From: JAENVT01 sp963773085
GTDB taxonomy: Bacteria; Actinomycetota; Acidimicrobiia; Acidimicrobiales; Ilumatobacteraceae
Assembly: GCA_963773085.1 (NCBI GenBank)
Contig: CAVYZS010000018.1
Coordinates: 124,001 to 188,000, forward strand
Reading direction: 5' to 3'
DNA length: 64,000 nucleotides
Every line of letters begins with the position of its first letter. The first letter of the stretch is position 1. Below the pieces are notes generated by a model. That model worked only from the letters and a program-made list of their open reading frames with translations, made no database searches and had not been told where the DNA came from. The translations under genes and the position numbers were made by a program. This document shows, in pieces, positions 47,612 to 57,044 of this stretch.

Positions 47612-50600
47612 TCAGAGGACGATGAGTAGAAGCGCCCTGGTAGTGGTGCCATAGGTGTTCTTGGCGGTGAACGTGATCGTGTAGAGGCCCCTGCCGCCCT
47701 GGGCGAGCGTGCCGGAGACACGGGCGGTGTTGTTGTGGTTGTCGACGAACGTCAGACCCTTCGGGAGTGCACCCGAGACCGTGATCGTCGCTGTCGGGCT
47801 CGATGCCGCCGTGAGGGTGTAGGTGAACGAGCGCCCGCTGCTGGCGAACACGAAGGTGCTGCCGCTGAGCGTCGGCGCTCGGCCGAGGGTCAGCGTGAAC
47901 GTCTGCGTCGCCGTACCGGACGAGCTCCTCGCTGTGAAGGTGAGCGTGTAGGTACGACCAGCCGTCGACGACGCCGGGACTCCGGACAACCGTGCCGTGC
48001 CATTGGCGCCGGCTGTGAAGGACACGCCGGGCGGCAGCGTGCCGGACCGGCTGATCGTCGCTGCCGGGTAGCCCGATGTGGCGATGTCGAAGCTGAACGA
48101 CCTCCCGGCTGCGGCATCGGCCGAGGCGGCACTGGTGAACGCTGGGGCTTGCGCCACGGTGATCGTCAGAGCCTGGGTGCGCACCACCGCGCCACTCGTC
48201 GCCCTGATGGTGATCGGGTACGAGCCACCCGTCCCGGCGGCCGGCGTTCCCCCGATCGTGCCGGTGCCCGGAGCGGCCGAGAAGGTCACGCCGCCCGGCA
48301 GTGCGCCGGTGATCGAGACCGTCGCTGTCGGCACGGCGACGGTGCTGATGTTGATGGTGTTGCTGCGCCCGACAGCGAACGCGGTGCTTCCGGTGACCGT
48401 CATCGAAATGCTGTTCGGTGCCGCCACCGTGAGGGTGAACGCCTGGATGACCACGCCGGCGGCGTTGGTCGCCGTGAAGGTCAGCGGGAAGGTGCGCCCG
48501 GCCATCGTCGATGATGCGGTGCCCGACAACGTTGCGGTGCCGTTGGTCCCCGCAACGAAGGTGATGCCGGTCGGCAGTGTTCCCGTCCGGGTGATCGTGG
48601 CTGCCGGGTAGCCGGTTGTCGCGATGGTGTGCGAGAACGCCGTGCCCGTGATGGCAGTAGAGGCGTTGACGCTGGTGAACTGGGCCGCCTGCGCCACGGC
48701 GATCACGAGTTGCTGCGTCTGCGGTGTCGTACCGTTGTCGGCGGTGATCGTGAGCGGGTAGCTGCCGCCGGTTCCAGCGACGGGGATGCCGGAGATGACG
48801 CCTGTGCCGGGGCCTGCTGTGAAGGTCAGACCGGCCGGCAGGTCACCGTCGACTGCCACGGTCGGCGTCGGCACGCCCGTGGCGCTGATGTTGACGGTGT
48901 TGCCGGTACCGACGACGAACGCCGGGTTGCCGGTGACCGACAGCTGGATCGCGCCGGGCAAGGCGCCGGTCGTGGACCCCGGGGTGAGCCATGCCGAAGA
49001 CTCGCCGCCGTAGATCTCCAGTGTCGTCCCGTTGATCACGGTGCCGATGGGAGCCGTGAATGGAACCGCAACGCCTGCGGGGTTGCTGATCGTGATCTGA
49101 CCGTTCTGGACGTATCCGCTGACGGACGCGGTCGCTGCCCAGCGGGTCTGGCGATCGAGCGCCGTCGACGCTTGCGTCAGGCTGAGGTTGGTGAGCGGAG
49201 TGTCGGCGGAGAAGACCGTGCGATACGTGCCGAGGATGGTGTCGAGCAGGTTGTACAGCAACCGATCGTCGGTCATGTTGGACACATGGGCATAGAACGG
49301 GCGCGGGTCGTTGCCAAGGATGAAGTTCATGTCGAACGCCGCGTCGGTCGGCACGATGTACGACGTGAACCCGTCGGCGCCCAGCGGAGCCGGGAGGCAC
49401 GTGGCAGTTGCCGGGTTGTCTTCGCAATAGCCACTGCCACCGTTGGCCCGGGTGTTGTACAGCCAGTTGTACTCGTCGACGGCCTGGGCCTGGGTCGACG
49501 TGTTGTAGTACAACGCGGTGGGGTGCCGCGGGATCGTGGTGGCGCTGCCGACCTGGCGGGTCACGTTGTCGCGAGAGGCATCGGAGGCGATGTGCAGAAT
49601 GCCGGCCTGGATCAGCGCGGCGGCAAAGTTCGGGTTGTCGCTCGGTTGCTGCGGCAGGAAGAACAGACCTGAGTGCTCACCGCTGAGGTACTCGGTCGGG
49701 TCGAAGTCGAGACCAAGGGCGTTGCCGATGGCGATGTTGTTGGTGATCTCGTCGTAAATCGTCTGTTGCGACGTCCACACGACGCCGTTGGCATCGAACG
49801 TGCACTGCCACGGGACGACGGAGAAGTTCTGGATGCACCCCTGGTAGATGTGCTCGGCGCCGTGGTTCAACCAGCGGAACGCAGCCTTGTTGGCCTGGAG
49901 CGCCTGAGTCAACGGATCCGCGGCCGCATCGGCATAGAAGCCGTTGAACGCCAGCGTCATCTGGTAGTCGTTGGCCTGCTGCCAGGCCACGGCGTAGGCG
50001 ACGTCGTCAGGCGTCATCCGGGCCGAGGCCTCGGGCCCGGTGCAGTCCTCGCCCGGCGTGCAATTGAGATCGCTGTTCCACAGGGAATCCGACGAGAAGG
50101 CGTCGTCGACGTGGAAGGTCAGGTTGTTGCGGTTGTAACCGAAGTGAACCCCGCGAGTCGCCCACGACACGATGCCGTGCGCCACGTACTTGAACTGCGG
50201 CAGGTAGAAGTTGAGCGCCGAGGTGATCATCAGTTGTTCGACGCCGGCGTCGGCATACACACCAAGCAGCGATCCGGTCGCGCCGTTCGGCAACGGCGCA
50301 CCGACGAGGGTGGTGAAGGTGGCCCCAGCGGGCAGTGAAGCGGCGGGAAGCGGTTCGGCGAGCCAGCTGTAGCCGCCGAGCGAGAACGGCACCGGGCCTC
50401 TCAGATACCTGAACCCGTCGTCGAGGCCGGCTTGCGTGACTGCGGCGTTCGGGATGCTGACGTCGCCGAACACGGCGGCATAGTTCAGACCAATCGCCGG
50501 GTTGGCCCAGTTGTAGCCGTCGACTTCACGGACCCCGAACTTGGCCTCGAAGGCGCGCAGCGTGGCCCGCTCTGCATCCGACAAGCCGGCGAGCTCGTAG

Positions 50601-50911
50601 CTCGGCGCAATCACGGCTTGGTAGAACGCTTCGTCGCCCGACGACAGCAACGCCGGGGTCAGATCCACCGTGGCGATGGGCAGGGTGGTGAACGGCACAC
50701 CCTCCACGGTCATCTGCGACTCGATCGCGTCGACCCAGGGCGAGCCGCCGTCATCGAGCACCAAGACGCGCAAGTCGATGCGGTAGCGGTTGGCGACCGC
50801 GGCGGCAGGTGACGCAGTCGACATCGCCACGACGCTCGACACGATCAGCAGGACGACGGCGATCGACAGGCGGAACGAGGAGTAACTAGAGGGGCGATCT
50901 GCACCACTCAT
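47612..50911 (-). CDS. second secreted CE18/Agd3-like deacetylase with Ig-like repeats
   Basis: About 1,099 residues from the ATG at 50911 (GAGG about ten bases upstream); the longer frame to 51073 lacks a signal. A signal peptide (LSIAVVLLIVSSVVAMSTASPAAA) is followed by the same architecture as the neighbouring paralogue: RIDLRVLVLDDGGS, GYNRNNLTFHVDDAFSSDSL near residue 265, LNHGAEHIYQGCIQ, YLSGEHSGLFF and NDPRPFYAHVSN. The C-terminal half has five to six Ig-like repeats (TLPTGITFVAGTNGTATLSG type) and no NGYF repeats. The pair probably arose by tandem duplication and diverged in its C-terminal attachment modules. It is divergent from the GT4 gene. Confidence 0.65.
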   Translation of the reverse strand: MSGADRPSSYSSFRLSIAVVLLIVSSVVAMSTASPAAAVANRYRIDLRVLVLDDGGSPWVDAIESQMTVEGVPFTTLPIATVDLTPALLSSGDEAFYQAVIAPSYELAGLSDAERATLRAFEAKFGVREVDGYNWANPAIGLNYAAVFGDVSIPNAAVTQAGLDDGFRYLRGPVPFSLGGYSWLAEPLPAASLPAGATFTTLVGAPLPNGATGSLLGVYADAGVEQLMITSALNFYLPQFKYVAHGIVSWATRGVHFGYNRNNLTFHVDDAFSSDSLWNSDLNCTPGEDCTGPEASARMTPDDVAYAVAWQQANDYQMTLAFNGFYADAAADPLTQALQANKAAFRWLNHGAEHIYQGCIQNFSVVPWQCTFDANGVVWTSQQTIYDEITNNIAIGNALGLDFDPTEYLSGEHSGLFFLPQQPSDNPNFAAALIQAGILHIASDASRDNVTRQVGSATTIPRHPTALYYNTSTQAQAVDEYNWLYNTRANGGSGYCEDNPATATCLPAPLGADGFTSYIVPTDAAFDMNFILGNDPRPFYAHVSNMTDDRLLYNLLDTILGTYRTVFSADTPLTNLSLTQASTALDRQTRWAATASVSGYVQNGQITISNPAGVAVPFTAPIGTVINGTTLEIYGGESSAWLTPGSTTGALPGAIQLSVTGNPAFVVGTGNTVNISATGVPTPTVAVDGDLPAGLTFTAGPGTGVISGIPVAGTGGSYPLTITADNGTTPQTQQLVIAVAQAAQFTSVNASTAITGTAFSHTIATTGYPAATITRTGTLPTGITFVAGTNGTATLSGTASSTMAGRTFPLTFTATNAAGVVIQAFTLTVAAPNSISMTVTGSTAFAVGRSNTINISTVAVPTATVSITGALPGGVTFSAAPGTGTIGGTPAAGTGGSYPITIRATSGAVVRTQALTITVAQAPAFTSAASADAAAGRSFSFDIATSGYPAATISRSGTLPPGVSFTAGANGTARLSGVPASSTAGRTYTLTFTARSSSGTATQTFTLTLGRAPTLSGSTFVFASSGRSFTYTLTAASSPTATITVSGALPKGLTFVDNHNNTARVSGTLAQGGRGLYTITFTAKNTYGTTTRALLLIVL

Positions 50912-51178
50912 CGTGGTCGACCTCACTTTCGAGAACATCGGCAACGGAACACGGCCGGCGATTCGATGGTATGAGTGGAGCCTGAGGGCAACTACCCCGA
51001 TTCTCCGACCGCGCCAATAGTCAGGGTCAGCCCTAGGGGTGCGCGCCTCGATTCGCCGGGGTGTGGGGCACAAAGACTCGGGCTGTGCGCGACGGCGAGC
51101 GTCCTTACCATCGAAGTCGAGGTCGCGCCGCGATCGTCATGACGAACCCCGACAACCGTGGAGGAGGTGAAACCGAAG
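50912..51178. promoter_or_regulatory. divergent promoter region of the exopolysaccharide locus
   Basis: 267 bp between two divergent operons (deacetylases leftward, glycosyltransferase operon rightward). No clear -35/-10 pair stands out. A strong GGAGGAGGTG lies about ten bases before the ATG at 51179. Confidence 0.5.
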
Positions 51179-52732
51179 ATGATGCGAACGATCGCTGCGC
51201 CCGTCGAACAGACCAAGGTCGCTCCGCCGCGCATGATCTACCCGAAGCTCATCGCTCCGCGGTCGTTCCACGTTCGGTCCGAACGCTCTCTGGATGTCAC
51301 ACTCATCACTGAAGGCACCTATCCGTTCCACGATGGCGGCGTCAGTGTGTGGTGCGACCAGGTGGTGCGGGGCCTCGCTCCCGACCGGTTCCACATCGAC
51401 GCCATCACCGCGGGTCTCGGCGACAAGCTGATCTGGGACATCCCGGAGAACGTCGTCGAGGTCCGGCGCATCCCGTTGTGGGGTGCCACGGGCCGCGTTC
51501 GCCCCGCAGCTCGACTCGATCCAACCATCCGTCAGGTCCTCGGGCCGTTCGTGAGATCGATCACGACGGGCGATCCCGACGAAGCCTTTCTTCCGTGTCT
51601 GCGGTCGTTGGCAGCCTTCGCTCGGGACGGCGTCCTCGCCCCGGCACTCGGAACCAACGACGCGTTGGGGCTGGCAATCGACGCGATGCGGGCTACTCCG
51701 AGCACCCGTCGCGTCGAGGTAAGCGCCCCACCCCCGACCGTCGCCGACGCGATGACTGCGCTGATGCTCCTCGAGCACTTCCTGCGGCCGCTGGCCATCA
51801 CCCCTCCGAACGGCGATCTGTGCCATGCCTCGTCGAACGGGCTGAGCTCGCTGCTGGCGATGTCCGCGAAGTGGACACACGGAACACCGTTCCTGCTGAC
51901 CGAACACGGCGTCTACCTCCGCGAGCGGTACATGGAGTACGCCCCGGGGAAGGCCTCGCAGGCCCGGCGCTCCTTCCTTCTCGGGTTCTACAAGCGCCTC
52001 TCGCTCGCCGCCTATCAGACGGCCGATGCCATCACACCGGGCAGCGACTACAACCGGCGTTGGCTGCAGGCCAACGGTGCCGACCTCGACAAGATCGAAC
52101 CGATCCACAACGGGATCGACGTGAACGAGTTCGATTCCACGCCGGCCGACACGGAACACCCCACACTCGTCTGGGTCGGGCGCATCGATCCGCTGAAGGA
52201 CGTCAAGACCTTGCTGCGGGCGTTCGTACGGGTCCGCGCTTCGATCCCGAACGCGCGGCTACGGATCTTCGGCGGCACGCCGCTCGGCAACGAGTCATAC
52301 CTACGCGAATGCGTCGACCTGCGCCACCAGCTCGGTCTCGAGTCATGCGTCACGTTCGAGGGTCGAGTGCGTTCCATCGCCGACGCCTACCTGGCCGGTG
52401 ACGTCGTGGTGGCCACCAGCATCTCGGAGGGCTTCCCCTACGCAGTCCTCGAGGCGATGGCATCGGGGCGGGCGATGATCGCCACCGATGTCGGCGGTGT
52501 GTCCGAGGCGATCGACGACACCGGCATCCTCGTGCCGCCGCAGGACGAAGTCGGCCTCGCCGAGGCATGCATCAAGCTCCTCGGCAACCCGACCCTCCGC
52601 GCCGCCCTGGCGAACGCCGGGTGCAAGCGGGTGCGGTCGCGTTTCATGGTCGAGTTGAGCAACGAGCGATACGGCGAGATGTACGACGACCTCGTCGATG
52701 CCGCTCGCGGATCGAGCGACGTGCAGTCATGA
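51179..52732 (+). CDS. PelF-like family 4 glycosyltransferase
   Basis: About 517 residues. The N-terminus (LDVTLITEGTYPFHDGGVSVW) is the DUF3492/PelF signature. The donor-binding domain has VWVGRIDPLKDVKTLLRAF and the EGFPYAVLEAMASG (E-x7-E) motif. PelF uses UDP-GalNAc/UDP-GlcNAc to build the Pel polymer in the cytoplasm; by analogy this enzyme is the likely polymerase here. The ATG at 51179 is preferred over a GTG at 51158 because of the ribosome-binding site between them. The stop overlaps the ATG of the membrane-protein gene (ATGA). Confidence 0.85.
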   Translation: MMRTIAAPVEQTKVAPPRMIYPKLIAPRSFHVRSERSLDVTLITEGTYPFHDGGVSVWCDQVVRGLAPDRFHIDAITAGLGDKLIWDIPENVVEVRRIPLWGATGRVRPAARLDPTIRQVLGPFVRSITTGDPDEAFLPCLRSLAAFARDGVLAPALGTNDALGLAIDAMRATPSTRRVEVSAPPPTVADAMTALMLLEHFLRPLAITPPNGDLCHASSNGLSSLLAMSAKWTHGTPFLLTEHGVYLRERYMEYAPGKASQARRSFLLGFYKRLSLAAYQTADAITPGSDYNRRWLQANGADLDKIEPIHNGIDVNEFDSTPADTEHPTLVWVGRIDPLKDVKTLLRAFVRVRASIPNARLRIFGGTPLGNESYLRECVDLRHQLGLESCVTFEGRVRSIADAYLAGDVVVATSISEGFPYAVLEAMASGRAMIATDVGGVSEAIDDTGILVPPQDEVGLAEACIKLLGNPTLRAALANAGCKRVRSRFMVELSNERYGEMYDDLVDAARGSSDVQS

Positions 52733-54186
52733 GCGCCCGCATGCCGACGATGCTCAACGAGTCGCGGTCCGGCGAGGGCGGCGTGCACGACTGGCTCGAG
52801 CAGATCAACAACGGCACCGACGTGACCGACCTGGGTGCGTCGCCGCTGGCGACCGTGTGTGCGTCGGCAGTCGATCCGTTGGAGATCGCCGTGGCCCTCG
52901 AAGTCGCCGGCATCAGCCATGCCGTGGCCACAGATCGATACAACCGTGCCGACGTGTTCGCCCTGGCCCGCACACTGTGGGCCCGGATACCCCTCCGGCC
53001 CGTCGCCGCCAAGCCGGCAACCCTGCCACGGTCCGGGGATCTCCGCGACATCGCCCGCGGCGTGCTGTACATCCTCCCGGCGCTGATGCTGTTCGCGCTG
53101 ACGAAGGCGTTCGACCTGCAGCTGGCCCGGTGGGTGCTGCCCGTGGCCATCAGCTGGGGATGGGGTCTCAGCCAGGTTGCCGCGTTCGTCGGCTACCGCG
53201 TACAGGGTGCAGCGCTGTCGCACGAGGCGGCGATGACGCTTCGCATCGTCGGGGGTGCCATGTTCTCGACGCTGTTGCTGTCGACCGGTGTGGCGCTGGT
53301 CGCCGGCGGGGGCATCACCGCCATCGCTGCCACCACCGGTCTCGTCAGCTACATGGTTGCCAGCGGAATCCTCCTGGTTCGCGCCGAGGAGCGGTGGCTG
53401 GCGGCGTTGCTGGTGCCCGGCTCGATCGCGGCGATCGTCGTGCTCAGCGGCCCGAAGGGCTCGACGCCCTCGCAGGTGTTGGCGATCGTCGTGGTCAACG
53501 GCTCGTTCCTGGCTGTGGTGGTCCGGGCCCTGCGTCGCCCACGGTTCCGAATCGACGGCGGCGGCGGCACATTCGACCGCCACGACATGGCCGTGGCCGC
53601 TGGGCATCTGCTGCACGGCGTGATCTGCGGCATCGCCGTCACGCTCGTCGTCGTGCCGCTCGGCGACGCGTCGGACAACGAGTTCGGCCGCATCATCGTG
53701 CCGGTTCCGTTGCTGGCGTCGCTGGGGATCATGGAGTGGCAGCTGCACACCTTCCGGTCCCGGATCGCCCGCTCCATCCACACGCTCGACTGGATCGGGA
53801 TGTTCCCGCACACCGCACGCCTCGAGTTCTTCCGGGCTTTCACCATCTGCGCAACGGCACTCGTCATCCCGGCGATCGCTGTGATGATCGCGATGCGGAT
53901 CCACGGCAGTGACGTCGCCACGATTGCGCTGATCGCGCAGTGCGTACTCGGTCTGACCTTCTTCACGGACCTGATCGTGGGGCTGCTCGACCGCCTCGAT
54001 CTCGTGCTGCGCTCCTGGCTCAGTGGCATCGCCGTCGGCGCCCTGACGCTCGGGGCCGCTCTCGTCTTCACCACTGCCGACGCCAACACGGTCGCCTTCG
54101 TCGCCGCCGCAGTCGCCGTCGCAGTGGTCCTCTCCTCACTCCTCATCCAAGCGCGCGAGGTGGTTTCAGCCGCCATGAATCACTGA
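52729..54186 (+). CDS. polytopic membrane protein of the exopolysaccharide operon (PelG-position)
   Basis: 485 residues. The first ~95 are soluble, and about ten to twelve hydrophobic helices follow (ARGVLYILPALMLFALTKAF, FTICATALVIPAIAVMIAM, FVAAAVAVAVVLSSLLI). It sits immediately after, and overlaps, the PelF-like gene, the position that PelG or a flippase has in Pel loci. I cannot show sequence identity to PelG, so transport of the polymer is inferred from context. The N-terminal soluble domain (SPLATVCASAVDPLEIAVAL) is not recognised. Confidence 0.6.
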   Translation: MSARMPTMLNESRSGEGGVHDWLEQINNGTDVTDLGASPLATVCASAVDPLEIAVALEVAGISHAVATDRYNRADVFALARTLWARIPLRPVAAKPATLPRSGDLRDIARGVLYILPALMLFALTKAFDLQLARWVLPVAISWGWGLSQVAAFVGYRVQGAALSHEAAMTLRIVGGAMFSTLLLSTGVALVAGGGITAIAATTGLVSYMVASGILLVRAEERWLAALLVPGSIAAIVVLSGPKGSTPSQVLAIVVVNGSFLAVVVRALRRPRFRIDGGGGTFDRHDMAVAAGHLLHGVICGIAVTLVVVPLGDASDNEFGRIIVPVPLLASLGIMEWQLHTFRSRIARSIHTLDWIGMFPHTARLEFFRAFTICATALVIPAIAVMIAMRIHGSDVATIALIAQCVLGLTFFTDLIVGLLDRLDLVLRSWLSGIAVGALTLGAALVFTTADANTVAFVAAAVAVAVVLSSLLIQAREVVSAAMNH

Positions 54187-54234
54187 TCGCTCACCGACCT
54201 ACATGCCCCCCACCACGAAAGGTTCAGATCGCAC

Positions 54235-55224
54235 ATGACCACCATCGCCGTCACCGGTTCCGAGGGATTCATCGCCTCACACCTCGTCGAGGCCCTGGTC
54301 CAGCGCGGGTACTCCGTACGCGCCATGGTTCAGTACAACTCCTTCTCTTCAGCAGGCTGGCTGGAGAAGCTGCCCGATGGGATGCTCGACAACGTCGAGA
54401 TCTTCATGGGCGACGTCCGCGACCATCGCTGCGTGATGGCACTGACCGAGGGTGTTGATGCGATCTGCCACCTGGCTGCCCTGATCGCCATCCCATACTC
54501 GTACCAGGCGCCCGAGTCGTACCTGGCGACGAACGCCGCTGGCACGCTCAACATCCTCGAGGCCGCTCGGGCCCACGGCACGCCACGGCTGATCCACACC
54601 TCCACGAGCGAGGTCTACGGCTCGGCGCTGACCGTGCCGATCTCCGAGGCGCACCCGTTGCAGGCGCAGTCGCCGTACTCGGCGTCGAAGATCGCGGCCG
54701 ACAAGTTCGCCGAGAGCTACCACCTCAGCTTCGGCATCCCGGTCGTGACGCTTCGTCCGTTCAACACCTACGGCCCACGCCAGTCGGCGCGGGCGGTGAT
54801 CCCGACGACGATCGCACAGATCGCGGCCGGCAAGCACGAGATCATGCTGGGGGCGCTCGACCCCACTCGCGACTTCAACTTCGTGCTCGACACGGTCAAT
54901 GCCTTCGTCTCCCTGCTCGAGGCCGACGAGTCGGTCGTAGGCAAGACGTACAACACAGGCTCGGGTCGTGAGATCTCGATCGGCGACTTCGTCGAGCTCA
55001 TCGCTGCGGTGATGGAGGCCGACGTCGATGTGAAGCTCGACCCCGGCCGGGTCCGGCCTGCCGGATCCGAAGTCATGCGCCTCGTGTGCGATTCCACCGC
55101 GTTGCAAGAGGCCACGTCCTGGAAGCCGCAGTACAGCCTCGAAGAAGGCCTCGCCCAGACGGCCGCGTGGTTCTGCGACCCCGTGAACCTCGCCGCCTAC
55201 CACCACGATCGTTACAACATCTAA
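54235..55224 (+). CDS. NAD-dependent sugar-nucleotide dehydratase/epimerase (LegB-like)
   Basis: 329 residues, extended SDR fold. It has the Rossmann motif TGSEGFIASHLVEAL and active-site TSTSEVYGSAL and YSASKIAAD (Ser/Tyr-x3-Lys). The early VRAMVQYNSFSSAGWLEKL block is typical of LegB-type UDP-GlcNAc 4,6-dehydratases; UDP-glucose/GlcNAc 4-epimerases are close relatives. In this locus it could supply the galactosamine-type donor or a modified sugar. It lies 48 bp after the membrane-protein gene and 12 bp before the nucleotidyltransferase. Confidence 0.82.
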   Translation: MTTIAVTGSEGFIASHLVEALVQRGYSVRAMVQYNSFSSAGWLEKLPDGMLDNVEIFMGDVRDHRCVMALTEGVDAICHLAALIAIPYSYQAPESYLATNAAGTLNILEAARAHGTPRLIHTSTSEVYGSALTVPISEAHPLQAQSPYSASKIAADKFAESYHLSFGIPVVTLRPFNTYGPRQSARAVIPTTIAQIAAGKHEIMLGALDPTRDFNFVLDTVNAFVSLLEADESVVGKTYNTGSGREISIGDFVELIAAVMEADVDVKLDPGRVRPAGSEVMRLVCDSTALQEATSWKPQYSLEEGLAQTAAWFCDPVNLAAYHHDRYNI

Positions 55225-55236
55225 GGACGAACCACC

Positions 55237-56088
55237 ATGTTCACTGATCCACTCGCCACCTATCAAGGGCACCCACCCAATGGAGAAGCTGCGCTCGACG
55301 GAGCAACGACTTCGAGCGGGATGCTCACCCTCGAGCGCCCGATGGTCACGCGCAAACGGCTGCCGAAGACCGCTCGCCAAGCAGTGATCGTCGCCGGCGG
55401 CAAGGGCATTCGCCTGCGCCCGTACACGACGCTGATCCCCAAGCCGCTCGTCCCGATCGGCGAGAACCACTCGATTCTCGAGATCGTCATGCGGCAACTG
55501 GCCGACCAGGGGTTCGAGAAGGTCATCCTGGCGATCGGTCACCTCGGCAACCTCATTCGCGCCTATGTCGGTGACGGATCGCAATGGGGCATCGAGGTGG
55601 AGTACTTCCAGGAGACCTCGCCGCTCGGCACCATCGGGCCGGCGTTGATGTTCCTCGACGGCTGCCCCGAAAACTTCCTCGTCATGAACGGCGACATCAT
55701 CACCAACATCGACTACGCCGATCTGCTGCAGACCCACATCGAGGCGAAGTCTCCCTTGACGATCGCCACCTACGAGCGCGAGACCCGGATCGACTTCGGC
55801 GTCCTCGATCTGTGCGACGACGAGGTCACCAACTTTCGCGAGAAGCCGACGATGACGTACTCCGTCAGTATGGGTGTCTACGCGGTTGCCCGGCGTACGC
55901 TGCGCCGCTACATCCCTGGCAGCCCCTTGGGCTGCGACACCCTCATCGAAGACCTCCTGCGCCGCCGGCAACCCCCTGCGAGCTACGCGTTCAACGGCTA
56001 CTGGCTCGACATCGGGCGACCGGAGGACTACGACCGGGCCAACCTCGAGTTCGAGACGATCAAGTCCTCGCTCCTTCGAGATCTCTGA
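55237..56088 (+). CDS. sugar-1-phosphate nucleotidyltransferase
   Basis: 283 residues. After a ~45-residue leader, the NTP-transferase signature VIVAGGKGIRLRPYTTLIPKP is followed by LVMNGDIITNIDYADL (metal-binding Asp) and YWLDIGRPEDYDRA. It activates a hexose-1-phosphate to an NDP-sugar; the sugar is not readable. The stop shares one base with the ATG of the next gene. Confidence 0.88.
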   Translation: MFTDPLATYQGHPPNGEAALDGATTSSGMLTLERPMVTRKRLPKTARQAVIVAGGKGIRLRPYTTLIPKPLVPIGENHSILEIVMRQLADQGFEKVILAIGHLGNLIRAYVGDGSQWGIEVEYFQETSPLGTIGPALMFLDGCPENFLVMNGDIITNIDYADLLQTHIEAKSPLTIATYERETRIDFGVLDLCDDEVTNFREKPTMTYSVSMGVYAVARRTLRRYIPGSPLGCDTLIEDLLRRRQPPASYAFNGYWLDIGRPEDYDRANLEFETIKSSLLRDL

Positions 56089-57044
56089 TGGCCAAGCGGC
56101 TGCTCGTCCTCGGTGCAGGCGGGTTTCTCGGGCGCTCCATCGCGCACCACATCGCGGCGATCGACGCGGGTGACGTCGTGCTGCATTCACACGGGCCGGA
56201 CGATCGCGCCGGCTTTCCGGTCGGCGCGGAGTCGCGCATGCTCGACCTGCTCGGCTGCGCGCCCGGGGCAATTGCCGACTTGATCGACGATGTGGCACCC
56301 GATGCCGTCGTCAACTGCACCGGCACGGCGCTCGGAGAGCCGGAGGAGATGACCAAGGCGAACGTCGTCGTGGTGATGCGTCTGATCGCCGAGCTCGAGG
56401 AGTGCAAGGGCGTCCACCTCGTGCATCTCGGATCGGCCGCGGAGTACGGGATCCAGAGTGCCGTCCACCCAGTCGCCGAGACGGCCGCGCCCACACCCCG
56501 AGGGACCTACGGCGTGACCAAGCTGAAGGCGACCGAGCAGTTGATCCGCGCCGCCGACGACGAGCGGATCTCGGTGACCGTTCTGAGGATCTTCAACCCC
56601 GTCGGCCGGTTCTCACCGCCGAGCACCCTTCCGGGCAGCGCAGCGCGCAAGATCGCCGCGGCGCTCGAGTCCGGTGCTGATGGGATCAACCTGGGCGCGC
56701 TCACATCGTGGCGCGACTACATCGACACACGAGACATCGCCAGCGCGGTGCTCGCCGCGTCGATGGCGGCACCGCCGGCGAGTGCCGTGTTCAACGTCGG
56801 CCGCGGTGAAGCGGTCGAGAGCCTGCATCTCGTCAAGACACTGGCGTCGATCGCCGGGTTCAAGGGCGAGATCGTGGAGAGCGACACGCGGTCGGCGAGA
56901 TCTGCGTGCGTCGATCGGCTGTGTGCCGATGTACGAGCGATCAAGGAGCGGCTCGGCTGGTCGGCCGAGTACAGCCTCGAGGACTCATTGACCGAGCTGT
57001 GGAGCGGAATCAGCACAGACCTTGAAAGAGGGAGTTGGCAATGA
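56088..57044 (+). CDS. NAD-dependent epimerase/dehydratase (extended SDR)
   Basis: 318 residues. It has LLVLGAGGFLGRSIAHHIAA at the N-terminus, HLGSAAEYG for the Ser region and GTYGVTKLKATEQL for Tyr-x3-Lys. The C-terminal domain includes VLRIFNPVGRF and SWRDYIDTRDIASAV. It resembles 4-epimerases or 4-ketoreductases; combined with the LegB-like enzyme it could complete a two-step NDP-sugar conversion. Its stop overlaps the next ATG (ATGA). Confidence 0.82.
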   Translation: MAKRLLVLGAGGFLGRSIAHHIAAIDAGDVVLHSHGPDDRAGFPVGAESRMLDLLGCAPGAIADLIDDVAPDAVVNCTGTALGEPEEMTKANVVVVMRLIAELEECKGVHLVHLGSAAEYGIQSAVHPVAETAAPTPRGTYGVTKLKATEQLIRAADDERISVTVLRIFNPVGRFSPPSTLPGSAARKIAAALESGADGINLGALTSWRDYIDTRDIASAVLAASMAAPPASAVFNVGRGEAVESLHLVKTLASIAGFKGEIVESDTRSARSACVDRLCADVRAIKERLGWSAEYSLEDSLTELWSGISTDLERGSWQ

